From: Catellatospora paridis
GTDB taxonomy: Bacteria; Actinomycetota; Actinomycetes; Mycobacteriales; Micromonosporaceae
Length of the DNA stretch: 64,000 bases
Assembly: GCF_009720365.1 (NCBI RefSeq)
Contig: NZ_ML769312.1
Span: 620,001-684,000 of the forward strand
Direction: 5' to 3'
The notes beneath the pieces were generated by a model that had not been told where the DNA came from, made no database searches, and worked only from the letters and a program-made list of their open reading frames with translations. Numbering within the stretch: the first letter of the stretch is position 1; each line of letters opens with the position of its first letter. The position numbers and the translations under genes are program-made. Positions 52,354 to 60,954 of the stretch are shown in pieces.

Positions 52354-53898
52354 ATGCAGATCTCCGCCTTGCCGGCCGAGCGCACGACGCTCTGGCACAA
52401 CGCCGTTGTCCGCAGCCCCGCTGATCCGGGCGCCACGGCACTGCTCACCCGCGGCCAGCAGCTCGTGTGGCTGGGGCCGCTCGCCGATGCGCCGACCGCC
52501 GACCTGCGGGTCGACCTGGGCGGGGCCCTGGTCACGCCGGCTTTCGTCGACGCGCACGTGCACGCCACCGACACCGGCCTGGCCCTGGCCGGGCTGGACC
52601 TGTCGGCGGTGCGCAGCGCGTCGGAGCTGCTCAAGGCCGTGGCCGAGTTCGCGTCCGGGCTGGGTCCGGAGGCCGTCGTGCTCGGGCACGGGTTCGACGA
52701 GAGCACCTGGGGTGCGGCGCAGACCCCGCCGACCGCGGGCGAGCTGGACCGGGCCGCGGGCGGGCGCAGCGTGTACCTGTCCCAGGCGTCGATCCATTCG
52801 GCGCTGGTCTCCTCGGATCTGCTGGCCCTGGCCGCCGACGCGCCGGGTTTCGACGGCTCGGGTTGGGTGCGCCGCGACGCGCACCACGTGGTGCGGGCGG
52901 CGGCGTTCGGGCAGATCACCATCGTGCAGCGGCGGGATGCGCAGATGCGGATGCTGCGCCATGCGGCGAGCCTGGGCATCGCGGCGGTGCACGAGTGCGG
53001 CGGGCCGGGCACGTCCAGCGAGGACGACTTCACCGAGCTGCTGCGCCTGTCGGGGCAGGGGCTGCCGGAGGTGTACGGGTTCTGGGGCGAGCTGATGGGC
53101 GCGGCCAAGGCCCGGGAGCTGGGTGCGGTCGGCGCGGGCGGGGACCTGTACGCCGACGGGGCGCTGGGTTCGCGGACCGCGCATGTCGGCGAGGACTACC
53201 TGGACGGCGAGCGCGGCTGCGGGCACGGTTACGTGACCGTCGAGCAGGTGCGCGATCACCTGCTGGACTGCCACCGGCACCGGATGCAGGGCGGTTTCCA
53301 CGCGATCGGCGACGCGGCGATCTCGACGGTGGTGGCCGGGTTCGCGGCCGCCGACGAGGTGCTGGGCACCGATGCGCTTCGCGATGCCCGGCACCGGGTG
53401 GAGCACGCCGAGATCATGGACAAGCGGCTGATCGCCGCGTTCGTGGAGTACGGCATCGTCGCGTCGATGCAGCCGGCGTTCGACCGGCTGTGGGGCGGCG
53501 AGCATCAGATGTATGCCCAGCGCCTCGGGGTGGCGCGGAGTCTGGCGTCGAATCCGATGGGGCAGATGCACAACACGGGGGTGGCGCTGGCGTTCGGGTC
53601 GGACAGCCCGGTGACGCCGCTGGACCCGTGGGGCAGTGTCCGGGCGGCGATGCAGCATTTCAACACCCATCAGCGGATGAGCGCGAAGTCGGCGTTCGCG
53701 GCGCACACCCGCGGCGGCTGGCGTGCGGTGCACCAGGATGCCGAGGGCGTGCTGGTGCCGGGCGCTTCGGCGACGTTCGCGGTGTGGCGTGCCCCGGCCG
53801 GGTTGTCCGGCACCCTTCCCAGTCTTGAGCAGCACGATGAGCTGCCGGTCTGTGTCCGTACCGTCCTGCGTGGAGAAACGATCTATGAGCAGCAATAA
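52354..53898 (+). CDS. Amidohydrolase (amidohydrolase_3/YtcJ-like) in the lysine operon
   Basis: A 514-aa metal-dependent hydrolase. The metal-binding motif is VTPAFVDAHVHATDTGLAL (HVH, residues about 64-72), with HEC in IAAVHECGG, a His in GGFHAIGDAAI, RHRVEHAEIM, and the terminal Asp in ALAFGSDSPVTPLDPW. ATG 52354 follows kdd by 4 nt, and its last 14 nt overlap the start of kamD, so it is tightly coupled to the lysine pathway. Known clostridial lysine-fermentation clusters have no amidohydrolase, and the cleavage enzyme Kce is missing here. It may hydrolyse a pathway intermediate or side product, but that is speculation. Confidence 0.82.
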   Translation: MQISALPAERTTLWHNAVVRSPADPGATALLTRGQQLVWLGPLADAPTADLRVDLGGALVTPAFVDAHVHATDTGLALAGLDLSAVRSASELLKAVAEFASGLGPEAVVLGHGFDESTWGAAQTPPTAGELDRAAGGRSVYLSQASIHSALVSSDLLALAADAPGFDGSGWVRRDAHHVVRAAAFGQITIVQRRDAQMRMLRHAASLGIAAVHECGGPGTSSEDDFTELLRLSGQGLPEVYGFWGELMGAAKARELGAVGAGGDLYADGALGSRTAHVGEDYLDGERGCGHGYVTVEQVRDHLLDCHRHRMQGGFHAIGDAAISTVVAGFAAADEVLGTDALRDARHRVEHAEIMDKRLIAAFVEYGIVASMQPAFDRLWGGEHQMYAQRLGVARSLASNPMGQMHNTGVALAFGSDSPVTPLDPWGSVRAAMQHFNTHQRMSAKSAFAAHTRGGWRAVHQDAEGVLVPGASATFAVWRAPAGLSGTLPSLEQHDELPVCVRTVLRGETIYEQQ

Positions 53899-55471
53899 AT
53901 TGGGCCTCGACCCGGCGCTGGTGCACCGGGCGCGGGCGTTGGCGGCGAAGGCCGGGCGGCCTGTGGTGGACATGGCGCGTTCGCATACCACCGTTTCGGT
54001 GGAGCGGGCGGTGCTGCGGCTGTCCGGGGTGACCGGCGCCGACCCCGACGGCATCCCGTGGGTGAACCGTCTCGTGGACGCGGTGCGCAACGACGTCGGT
54101 CTGGGTCACGGTGTGGCGTTGCCGGTGTTCCACGCCCTGGCCGAGCACGGCCTGGAGCCGACGGGGGCGGAGCTGACGCTGCTGGCACAGAAGGCCGCCG
54201 CCGGTTCGGTGCGGTTCGACCTGCCCACCGGCAAGGCCGTCACCGCGGCGAAGAAGGCGTCCCGGCGGCAGGTCGCGGCGGGCATCAAGCTGATCGACCG
54301 CAACCGCGCCGACCGCGACAAGATGATCAAGCGGTATGGCGATCCGAAGCAGCGGCCGTGGATCTACCTGATCGTGGCGACGGGCGACATCTACGAGGAC
54401 ATCCCGCAGGCGCAGGCCGCGGCCCGCGCGGGCGCGGACGTCATCGCGGTGATCCGCTCCACGGGGCAGTCGCTGCTGGACTACGTGCCCGAGGGCGCGA
54501 CCCGGGAGGGTTTCGCGGGCACGTACGCCACGCAGGAGAACTTCCGGCTGATGCGGGCGGCGCTGGACGAGTCCAGCAGGGAGCTGGGCCGCTACGTGCG
54601 GCTGACCAACTACGCCTCCGGCCTGTGCATGCCCGAGATCGCGACCCTGGCCGGGCTGCAGCGGCTGGACATGATGCTCAACGACTCGATGTACGGCATC
54701 CTGTTCCGCGACATCAACCCGATCCGCACGTTCGTGGACCAGCGGTTCTCCCGCCAGATCCACGCCCGCGCCGGGATCATCATCAACACCGGTGAGGACA
54801 ACTACCTCACCACCGCCGACGCGGTCGAGGCCGCGCACACCGTCACCGTGTCGCAGCTGCTCAACGAGTACTTCGCGCACGAGGCGGGGTTGGCGGACTG
54901 GCAGCTCGGGCTCGGGCACGCGTTCGAGATCAACCCGGAGCTGCCGGAGTCGTTCCGCCTCGAACTGGCGCACGCGCTGCTGGCGCGGGAGCTGTTCCCG
55001 GACGCGCCGCTGAAGTGGATGCCGCCGACCAAGCACATGACCGGCGACGTGTTCCGGGGCAACCTGCTCGACGGGTTCTTCAACCTGGTCGGGGCGCTGA
55101 CCGGGCAGGGCATCCTGCTCGTCGGCATGATGACCGAGGCCGTCGTCACGCCGTGGCTGTCGGATCGCGACATCGCGCTGCAGAACGTGCGGTACGTGCT
55201 CGGCGCGGCCGGCAACCTGCACGAGGACTTCGTGCCCGCCCCCGACGGGTTCATCCAGCGCCGCGCCCACCAGGTCCTCGACGAGGCCATCGACCTGCTC
55301 GAGAAGATCGAGGACGACACGCTGCTCAACGCGATCGCCGACGGCACGTTCGGGATCATGAAGCGGCCCGCGCACCGTGGCAAGGGCCTGGACGGCGTCG
55401 CCAAGCACGACGACGGCTACTACAACCCGGCCACCGAGATCCTGGAGACCCCCGGCAAGGAGCAGCAGTGA
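53885..55471 (+). CDS. kamD: Lysine 5,6-aminomutase, alpha subunit
   Basis: A 528-aa large subunit of the B12/PLP-dependent lysine 5,6-aminomutase, which moves the terminal amino group of beta-lysine to C5, giving 3,5-diaminohexanoate. Characteristic segments are LGLDPALVHRARALAAKAG, MARSHTTVSVERAVLRLSGV, PWIYLIVATGDIYEDIPQAQ, GAGADVIAVIRSTGQSLLDYVPEGAT in its local form, and RAGIIINTGEDNYLTTADAVEAAHTV. ATG 53885 lies inside the last codons of the amidohydrolase; GTGA overlaps kamE downstream. It works as an alpha2-beta2 complex with KamE. Confidence 0.94.
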   Translation: MSSNKLGLDPALVHRARALAAKAGRPVVDMARSHTTVSVERAVLRLSGVTGADPDGIPWVNRLVDAVRNDVGLGHGVALPVFHALAEHGLEPTGAELTLLAQKAAAGSVRFDLPTGKAVTAAKKASRRQVAAGIKLIDRNRADRDKMIKRYGDPKQRPWIYLIVATGDIYEDIPQAQAAARAGADVIAVIRSTGQSLLDYVPEGATREGFAGTYATQENFRLMRAALDESSRELGRYVRLTNYASGLCMPEIATLAGLQRLDMMLNDSMYGILFRDINPIRTFVDQRFSRQIHARAGIIINTGEDNYLTTADAVEAAHTVTVSQLLNEYFAHEAGLADWQLGLGHAFEINPELPESFRLELAHALLARELFPDAPLKWMPPTKHMTGDVFRGNLLDGFFNLVGALTGQGILLVGMMTEAVVTPWLSDRDIALQNVRYVLGAAGNLHEDFVPAPDGFIQRRAHQVLDEAIDLLEKIEDDTLLNAIADGTFGIMKRPAHRGKGLDGVAKHDDGYYNPATEILETPGKEQQ

Positions 55472-56229
55472 AGACGGTCATCCGCCCGTACGGCGACACC
55501 ACCGGCGACGGCATGACCCAGGTCAGCTTCACCCTGCCGCTGCCGCACGACAAGAAGGCCGAAGGCGCGGCGCTGCAGCTCGCGGCGAAGATGGGCCTGG
55601 AACCGGCGATGCTCGTGCACGCCAAGCAGATGGGCGACGGCTTCACCTTCTTCGTGATCTACGGCAGCGTCCGGCACCTGGTCGAACTCGACAAGGTCGT
55701 GGTCGTCGAGCGCGACTTCCCGCTGCTGACCGCGAAAGAGGTCAACACGGTCGTCAAGCAGAAGCTGCGCCGCAAGCTGTCGGTGGTCGGGGCGTGCATC
55801 GGCACCGACGCGCACACCGTCGGCATCGACGCGATCCTGAACCTCAAGGGCATCGCCGGCGAGAAGGGCCTGGAGTACTACCGCGAGCTGAAGGTCGTCA
55901 ACCTGGGCGCGCAGATCACCGTGCCCGAGCTGGTCGCCGCCGCGAAGGCGGAGAAGGCCGACGCGGTCCTCGTGTCGCAGGTCGTCACGCAGCGCGATGC
56001 GCACCTGCACAACACCCGCGAGATGTCGGCGGCGTTCCGGGAGGCCCTGCCGGCCGACAAGCGGCCGCTGCTGATCGTCGGCGGGCCGCGGTTCGACGAG
56101 CTGATGACCGACGAACTGGGCGTGGACCGGATCTTCGGCCGCGGCACGACCCCGCGCGAGGTCGCCAGCTACCTGGTCCACGCGCTGATCACCAACAAGG
56201 CCGAACGGAAGAAGGCAGTCGCAGCATGA
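55468..56229 (+). CDS. kamE: Lysine 5,6-aminomutase, beta subunit
   Basis: A 253-aa adenosylcobalamin-binding subunit. It has the base-off B12 motif DxHxxG in CIGTDAHTVGIDAIL (Asp114, His116, Gly119) inside a Rossmann-like domain, with the glycine-rich VGGPRFDELMTDELGVDRIFGRGTTP at the end. The PLP-binding lysine of this subunit is expected at Lys144 (YRELKVVNLG), the numbering known for the Clostridium sticklandii enzyme. GTG 55468 overlaps kamD, and the stop overlaps kal by 4 nt. Confidence 0.94.
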   Translation: MKTVIRPYGDTTGDGMTQVSFTLPLPHDKKAEGAALQLAAKMGLEPAMLVHAKQMGDGFTFFVIYGSVRHLVELDKVVVVERDFPLLTAKEVNTVVKQKLRRKLSVVGACIGTDAHTVGIDAILNLKGIAGEKGLEYYRELKVVNLGAQITVPELVAAAKAEKADAVLVSQVVTQRDAHLHNTREMSAAFREALPADKRPLLIVGGPRFDELMTDELGVDRIFGRGTTPREVASYLVHALITNKAERKKAVAA

Positions 56230-56606
56230 GCGTCGGTTTCACCGTCACGCACCGCAAGTATGTGCCGTACAGCCACGCGCACTACGCGGGCAACCTCGTC
56301 GACGGCGCGTACGCCCTGGCCGCGTTCGGCGACGTCGCGACCGAGGTGTGCATCCAGCTCGACGGCGACGAGGGCCTGTTCGCGTCGTACTCCGACGTGC
56401 AGTTCAAGGCCCCGATGCGGGCCGGGGACGTGCTGGAGATCGTCGCGACGGTGGCCCGGATGGGCACCCGCAGCCGCACCATCGACTTCGAGGCCCGGGT
56501 CGTGTGCCGGGGCCGGCCCGACCGGTCGGAGTCGGCCGCCGAGGTCCTCGACCCGCCGGTCACCGCGGTCACCGCGACCGGCACCGTGGTGGTCCCGCCC
56601 AAGTGA
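56226..56606 (+). CDS. kal: 3-aminobutyryl-CoA ammonia-lyase
   Basis: A 126-aa hotdog-fold protein: MSVGFTVTHRKYVPYSHAHYAGNLVDGAYALAAFGDVATE, then the hot-dog helix and strands with MRAGDVLEIVATVARMGTRSRTIDFEARVV. In lysine fermentation Kal removes ammonia from 3-aminobutyryl-CoA to give crotonyl-CoA. Its position directly after kamDE supports this assignment over a generic thioesterase. ATG 56226 overlaps the kamE stop (ATGA), and the kal stop overlaps the next gene by GTGA. Confidence 0.88.
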   Translation: MSVGFTVTHRKYVPYSHAHYAGNLVDGAYALAAFGDVATEVCIQLDGDEGLFASYSDVQFKAPMRAGDVLEIVATVARMGTRSRTIDFEARVVCRGRPDRSESAAEVLDPPVTAVTATGTVVVPPK

Positions 56607-57937
56607 GCCTGCTGTGCTGTGTCGACGTCGGGTCGACGTTCACCAAGGCGGCCCTGGTCGACACCGGCAGCGGTGAACTCGTCGCGACCGGTTCGCACCG
56701 CACCACCGTCGGCACCGACGTCCTGCACGGCCTCGACGCGGCCGTCGCGGCGACCGGCCGGAACCCGGACGGGCTGCTGGTGTGCTCGTCGGCCGGCGGC
56801 GGGCTGCGGCTGGCCGTCGTCGGCTACGAGCGCCTGGTGACGGCGCAGGCCGGGCACCGCGTCGGCCTGTCGGCCGGGTCGCGGGTCGTGCACGTCGCCG
56901 CGGGACGCCTCGACCGGGCCGGGCTCGCCGGGCTGCGCGCCGCCCGCCCCGACGTGGTGCTGCTGGTCGGCGGCACCGACGGCGGCGACACCGAGACCAT
57001 CACCCACAACGCGACCCGGCTGGCCAACGCGCGATGGCGGGTGCCGACGGTGCTGGCGGGCAACGCCGACTGCCGCGAGCAGCTCGCCGCGCTGCTGGCG
57101 GACGCGGGGGTGCCGGTCGTCGCGGTCGGCAACGTGCTGCCCGCCATCGGCGTGCTCGACCCCGGCCCGGCGCGGGCCGCGATCCGGCAGGTGTTCCTGC
57201 AGCACGTCATCGGCGGCAAGAAGCTGTCCCGGGGGCCGCGGTTCGCGTCGCTGGTACGGGCGGCGACACCGGACGCGGTGCTGTCCGGCGTCGAGCTGCT
57301 GGCCGCCCGCGCGGGGGAGGACCTGCTGGTCGTCGACGTCGGCGGGGCCACCACCGACGTGTACTCGGTGCTCACGCCCGACGCCGAGCAGCTGGCCGGG
57401 GTGCGTGACGAGGTCGCCGGGGTGATGTGGGCGGCCCGCACCGTCGAGGGCGACCTCGGCATGCGCTGGTCCGCGCCCGGTGTGGTGGCCGCCGCCGCGC
57501 TGGAGAAGATCATCGGGCCGGATGAGGCGCAGGTTCTGGAACTCGCCGCGGCGGCGCGCGCCGAGCATCCCGGATACGTCGCCGACGACGGCGTCGAACG
57601 GGCCGTCGACCAGCGGTTGGCCGAGTTGGCCGTCACGGTCGCGTTGCGCCGCCACGCCCGCGGCGAGGCCGTCGTCGCCGGGGGTCCCCGGCGCGGCGGG
57701 CGTGACCTGCGTGCGGTGCGGACCGCGATCGGGTCCGGCGGCGTGCTGCGGCACAGCCCGCCGCAGGTCGCCCAGGCCGTGCTCGGCGCGGGACTGGGTG
57801 ACACCGCCGGCGGCTGGGCGCTGCCGCGGGCCGCCCGCACGGTCGTCGACGTGTCCTACATTCTGGCCGCGGCAGGACTTCTCTCGGTGGAACATCCCGA
57901 CGCCGCGGCCGCGCTGCTCGCCGCTGAACTGGGCTGA
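56603..57937 (+). CDS. MutL/GlmL-type aminomutase-reactivating ATPase
   Basis: A 444-aa ASKHA-fold protein starting VSLLCCVDVGSTFTKAALVDTG (phosphate 1 loop), with a second DVGG motif in DLLVVDVGGATTDVYSVLTPD and TDGGDTETITHNA. This is the MutL/GlmL family, named after glutamate mutase and unrelated to DNA mismatch-repair MutL. In lysine 5,6-aminomutase operons it is the ATP-dependent reactivase that exchanges damaged cobalamin. GTG 56603 overlaps kal, so the five plus-strand genes after kdd are coupled. It closes the operon. Confidence 0.88.
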   Translation: MSLLCCVDVGSTFTKAALVDTGSGELVATGSHRTTVGTDVLHGLDAAVAATGRNPDGLLVCSSAGGGLRLAVVGYERLVTAQAGHRVGLSAGSRVVHVAAGRLDRAGLAGLRAARPDVVLLVGGTDGGDTETITHNATRLANARWRVPTVLAGNADCREQLAALLADAGVPVVAVGNVLPAIGVLDPGPARAAIRQVFLQHVIGGKKLSRGPRFASLVRAATPDAVLSGVELLAARAGEDLLVVDVGGATTDVYSVLTPDAEQLAGVRDEVAGVMWAARTVEGDLGMRWSAPGVVAAAALEKIIGPDEAQVLELAAAARAEHPGYVADDGVERAVDQRLAELAVTVALRRHARGEAVVAGGPRRGGRDLRAVRTAIGSGGVLRHSPPQVAQAVLGAGLGDTAGGWALPRAARTVVDVSYILAAAGLLSVEHPDAAAALLAAELG

Positions 57938-58182
57938 CGTACCAGAATGCGGTGCTCGTCACGGTGGGTGACCACATCGTGAAATTGACCGTGCGAGGCC
58001 GCGCCGGTACCGTCGTGAGGTCCTCCACCGTGCCTGCCGCCTCCCCGGCGGGCGTCGCCGATCCGGCGGCCGGGCACGGCAGGCGCCAGCACCGATCAGT
58101 AGAAAACGATCGGCACCGGGTCAGGCCCCGGACGCCGATCGGCCCGAAGGTCGAGCGCTGGCGCCGTTGGAGTTGGGAGTGC

Positions 58183-58210
58183 GGGGCGCGGCCGATTGCG
58201 GCCGCGCCCC
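58183..58210 (+). terminator. Hairpin terminator, probably of the lysine operon
   Basis: Perfect 12-bp arms (GGGGCGCGGCCG at 58183-58194 and 58199-58210) with an ATTG loop, 246 nt downstream of the last lysine-operon gene. Confidence 0.65.
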
Positions 58211-58251
58211 GGCCTTTGCCCTGCCCCGTGCCCCACGCCGCCGAGCGTGCT

Positions 58252-58311
58252 GCGGTTTCGGGGAAAGTGGCCTTTTCTCCGTGTCGCAACGTGCAGTTTC
58301 CCCAAAACTGC
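58252..58311. repeat. Imperfect palindromic intergenic element
   Basis: Arms GCGGTTTCGGGGAAA (58252-58266) and TTTCCCCAAAACTGC (58297-58311) pair at 13 of 15 positions around a 30-nt centre. It may be a member of a dispersed actinomycete repeat family; a genome search would tell. Confidence 0.45.
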
Positions 58312-58464
58312 GTGCCCTGATCCCGTGCGCCCGGCGAGGGCGGGGGAGGGTGGTGGAAGGGGTGAGGGCGCCTGGGTGGGCTGTGTAGCCTTGCACCGGC
58401 ACCCGGCCGCCGATCTTGGCGCGGGTGGCGTACTTGCGCGCCCGGGTGGCGAAAGATTGGTGAC

Positions 58465-60120
58465 GTGGTGACTGTGCAGACCCTCGCTCCGGCGAACGGC
58501 GAAACCGGGCCGGACGGCGTGCCCAGCGGCATGACCGCCGGCGGACCCGCGCCGCTGCGGCTGCCCGTGGCGCTGGCCCTGTCGGTCGCCGCCGGGCTGG
58601 CGCTGCTGGTCGCGTTCCCGCTGTACGGCCTGTGGTGGACCGCGCCGATCGGCGTGGCGCTGCTGGCCCTGGCGGTGCGCGGGCGCAGGCTGCGGGCCGG
58701 GTTCGGGCTGGGCTTGATCACCGGGGCGGTGTTCTTCGGGCCGCTGCTGGCCTGGACCAACCTGCACGTCGGCTACGCCCCGTGGATCCTGCTCACCCTG
58801 TTCCAGGCCACCTACCTGGGGCTGCTGGGCATGGCGCTGGCCTGGATCAGCCCGCTCGCGCGGCGCAGGCCGTGGCTGTGGCCGGCCGGGATCGCGCTGC
58901 TGTGGGTCGCCCAGGAGGCGCTGCGCGACCGGGCCCCGTTCGGCGGGTTCCCGTGGGGGCGGCTAGCGTTCAGCCAGGCCGACGCCCCGACCCTGGCCCT
59001 GGCCGGATACGGCGGCGCGCCGCTGGTCACGTTCGCCGTCGCGGCGGCCGGCGGGCTGCTCGCGTACGCCCTCGGGCAGGTCGGCGCACGGGCCTGGACC
59101 CGTGCCGCCGCCGCGACCGCCGGAGGCCTCGCGGTCATGCTGCTCGGCCTGGTCCTGCCCGCCACCACCCCGGACGGCCCCGCCGTCACCGTGGCCGTGG
59201 TGCAGGGCAACGTGCCGCGGCTGGGCCTGGACTTCAACGCCCAGCGCCAGGCCGTGCTCAACAACCACGTCGCCGCCACCATGGTGCTGGCCGAACGGGT
59301 CCGCGCCGGGCAGGCCAAGCAGCCCGACCTGGTCGTGTGGCCGGAGAACGCCTCCGACATAGACCCCCTGCGCAACCCGAGCGCCGCCGACGCGATCAAC
59401 ACCGCCGCCCGGGCGATCAACGCCCCGATCCTGGTCGGCGCGGTGCTGTCCGGCCCGGAGCAGGGCCAGTCCCGCAACGCCGGCCTGGTCTGGCCCGCCG
59501 ACCTCGCGCCCGGCGCGCAGCCCGAGCAGATGTACCTCAAGCAGCACCCGGTGCCGTTCGCCGAGTACCTGCCGCTGCGCCCGATCGTCGAACCGATCGC
59601 GCAGGCCGTCACGAACCAGGCCAAGCTGCTGCGCACCGACTTCGTCGCGGGCACCGCCCCCGGCGTGCTCACCCTCGGCCCGGCGAAGGTCGGCGACGTG
59701 ATCTGCTTCGAGGTCGCCTACGACGACGTGGTACGCGACACCGTGCTGGCCGGCGCGCAGCTGCTCGCGGTGCAGACCAACAACGCGACCTTCGACGAGT
59801 CCGAGGCGATGCAGCAGATGGCGATGGTGCGGCTGCGGGCCGTCGAACACGGCCGGGACAGCCTCATGGCCTCAACTGTCGGTGTGTCCGGATTTGTAAC
59901 TGCCGACGGAAATGTGCATGATGCATCTGGTTTCAACACCGATGCGGTACTGGTGCGCGACCTGCACCTCGGCTCCGGCACCACGCCGGCGACGAACGTG
60001 GGGCCGTGGCCGGAGTACCTGCTGACGCTCGCGGCGCTCGCGCTGCTGATCGCGGCGGGCGTGGCGCGCAGGCGTCGCCCCGCGCCGGTGGAGGACACTG
60101 GACAGGCAGTATCGGCATAA
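58465..60120 (+). CDS. lnt: Apolipoprotein N-acyltransferase
   Basis: A 551-aa membrane enzyme that adds the third acyl chain to lipoproteins. About seven N-terminal helices are followed by a nitrilase-fold domain (about 240-510) with the catalytic triad: Glu294 in VVWPENASDID, Lys359 in MYLKQHPVPFAEYLP, and Cys414 in DVICFEVAYDD (equivalent to E. coli Glu267, Lys335, Cys387). A final helix near the C terminus completes it. In mycobacteria Lnt is fused to Ppm1; here the two are separate but adjacent, 14 nt apart. The GTG start (58465, or 58468) follows an AAGATT hexamer. The window's lipoproteins would be substrates. Confidence 0.93.
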   Translation: MVTVQTLAPANGETGPDGVPSGMTAGGPAPLRLPVALALSVAAGLALLVAFPLYGLWWTAPIGVALLALAVRGRRLRAGFGLGLITGAVFFGPLLAWTNLHVGYAPWILLTLFQATYLGLLGMALAWISPLARRRPWLWPAGIALLWVAQEALRDRAPFGGFPWGRLAFSQADAPTLALAGYGGAPLVTFAVAAAGGLLAYALGQVGARAWTRAAAATAGGLAVMLLGLVLPATTPDGPAVTVAVVQGNVPRLGLDFNAQRQAVLNNHVAATMVLAERVRAGQAKQPDLVVWPENASDIDPLRNPSAADAINTAARAINAPILVGAVLSGPEQGQSRNAGLVWPADLAPGAQPEQMYLKQHPVPFAEYLPLRPIVEPIAQAVTNQAKLLRTDFVAGTAPGVLTLGPAKVGDVICFEVAYDDVVRDTVLAGAQLLAVQTNNATFDESEAMQQMAMVRLRAVEHGRDSLMASTVGVSGFVTADGNVHDASGFNTDAVLVRDLHLGSGTTPATNVGPWPEYLLTLAALALLIAAGVARRRRPAPVEDTGQAVSA

Positions 60121-60134
60121 ACGTGGAGGTCCCG

Positions 60135-60920
60135 GTGAACGGCAACGAGGCGGAGATCGGGTATCCCGGCGTAGGCCGGGTGCTGGTGATCATTCCGACG
60201 TACAACGAGTCGGAGAACGTCCGGTTGATCGTCCCCCGGGTGCGCCGGGCCACGCCCGAGGTCGACATCCTGATCGCCGACGACAACAGCCCCGACGGCA
60301 CCGGGGCGATCGCCGACGAGATGGCCGCCGCCGACGACCACGTCAAGGTGCTGCACCGGCCCGGCAAGCAGGGCCTGGGCGCGGCGTACATCGCCGGCTT
60401 CGACTGGGCCCACGAGCACGGCTACGACGCCGTCGTCGAGATGGACGCCGACGGCTCGCACGCCCCGGAGGAGCTGCCGCGGCTGCTCGACGCGCTGCGC
60501 GGCGCCGACGCGGTCATCGGCTCCCGCTGGGTGCGCGGCGGCAAGGTGATCAACTGGCCGGTGCGCAGGCTCATCCTGTCGCGCGGCGCGAACCTCTACA
60601 CCCGCGTGGTGATGGGCATGGGCGTCAAGGACGCCACCGGCGGCTACCGCGCCTACCGGCTGCCCGTCCTTCGCAAGATCGACGTGGAGACGGTGACCTC
60701 GCGCGGCTACAGCTTCCAGGTCGAGCTGACCTACCGCACCCACCGGCACGGCTTCCGCATCGCGGAGGTGCCGATCACGTTCGCCGAGCGCGAGCACGGC
60801 GTGTCCAAGATGAGCGGCTCCATCATCAAGGAGGCGCTGTGGAAGGTCACGGTGTGGGGTGCGCAGTCCCGCCGCGAGTCGGTGCGGCGTATGTTCAAGC
60901 CGAGTGACCGCTGGCCGTGA
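60135..60920 (+). CDS. ppm1: Polyprenol monophosphomannose synthase
   Basis: A 261-aa GT2 glycosyltransferase that moves mannose from GDP-mannose to polyprenyl phosphate on the cytoplasmic face of the membrane, feeding glycolipid and glycoprotein mannosylation. LVIIPTYNESENVRLIVPRV starts the GT-A fold, DILIADDNSPDGTGAIADEMA and VEMDADGSHAPEELPRLL (DXD-type metal site) follow, then GSRWVRGGKVINWP and RIAEVPITFAEREHGVSKMSG. There is no transmembrane region, as in DPM1. I chose GTG 60135 behind GGAGG (5 nt); GTG 60123 is possible. It matches the Ppm1 catalytic domain of M. tuberculosis. Confidence 0.92.
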   Translation: MNGNEAEIGYPGVGRVLVIIPTYNESENVRLIVPRVRRATPEVDILIADDNSPDGTGAIADEMAAADDHVKVLHRPGKQGLGAAYIAGFDWAHEHGYDAVVEMDADGSHAPEELPRLLDALRGADAVIGSRWVRGGKVINWPVRRLILSRGANLYTRVVMGMGVKDATGGYRAYRLPVLRKIDVETVTSRGYSFQVELTYRTHRHGFRIAEVPITFAEREHGVSKMSGSIIKEALWKVTVWGAQSRRESVRRMFKPSDRWP

Positions 60921-60954
60921 TCCCGTGCCGGCCCGACCGGCTGGAGGTGACCGG

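Larger units (their letters stand above)
57938..58464. other. 527-bp intergenic region after the lysine operon
   Basis: No convincing gene. The first 240 bp hold a weak 8-bp dyad (GCCTGCCG/CGGCAGGC around 58030-58090). A perfect hairpin follows at 58183-58210 and an imperfect palindromic element at 58252-58311. Short frames here (for example 57952-58320) have no ribosome-binding site or normal composition. AAGATT (58453-58458) ends 6 nt before the lnt GTG and may be a leaderless -10 element. Confidence 0.5.

Noticed and set aside
56603-57937. DNA mismatch repair MutL
   Set aside because: The MutL name in this family comes from glutamate mutase. The protein has ASKHA ATPase motifs and lies in an aminomutase operon, so it is a reactivase.
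49768-57937. Beta-lysine antibiotic biosynthesis cluster
   Set aside because: KamA can supply beta-lysine to antibiotics, but no peptide synthetase or tailoring genes occur here, and kamDE, kdd and kal indicate degradation.
57952-58320. 122-aa frame in the gap after the lysine operon
   Set aside because: No ribosome-binding site, odd Pro/Arg composition and it runs through two palindromes, so it is not a gene.
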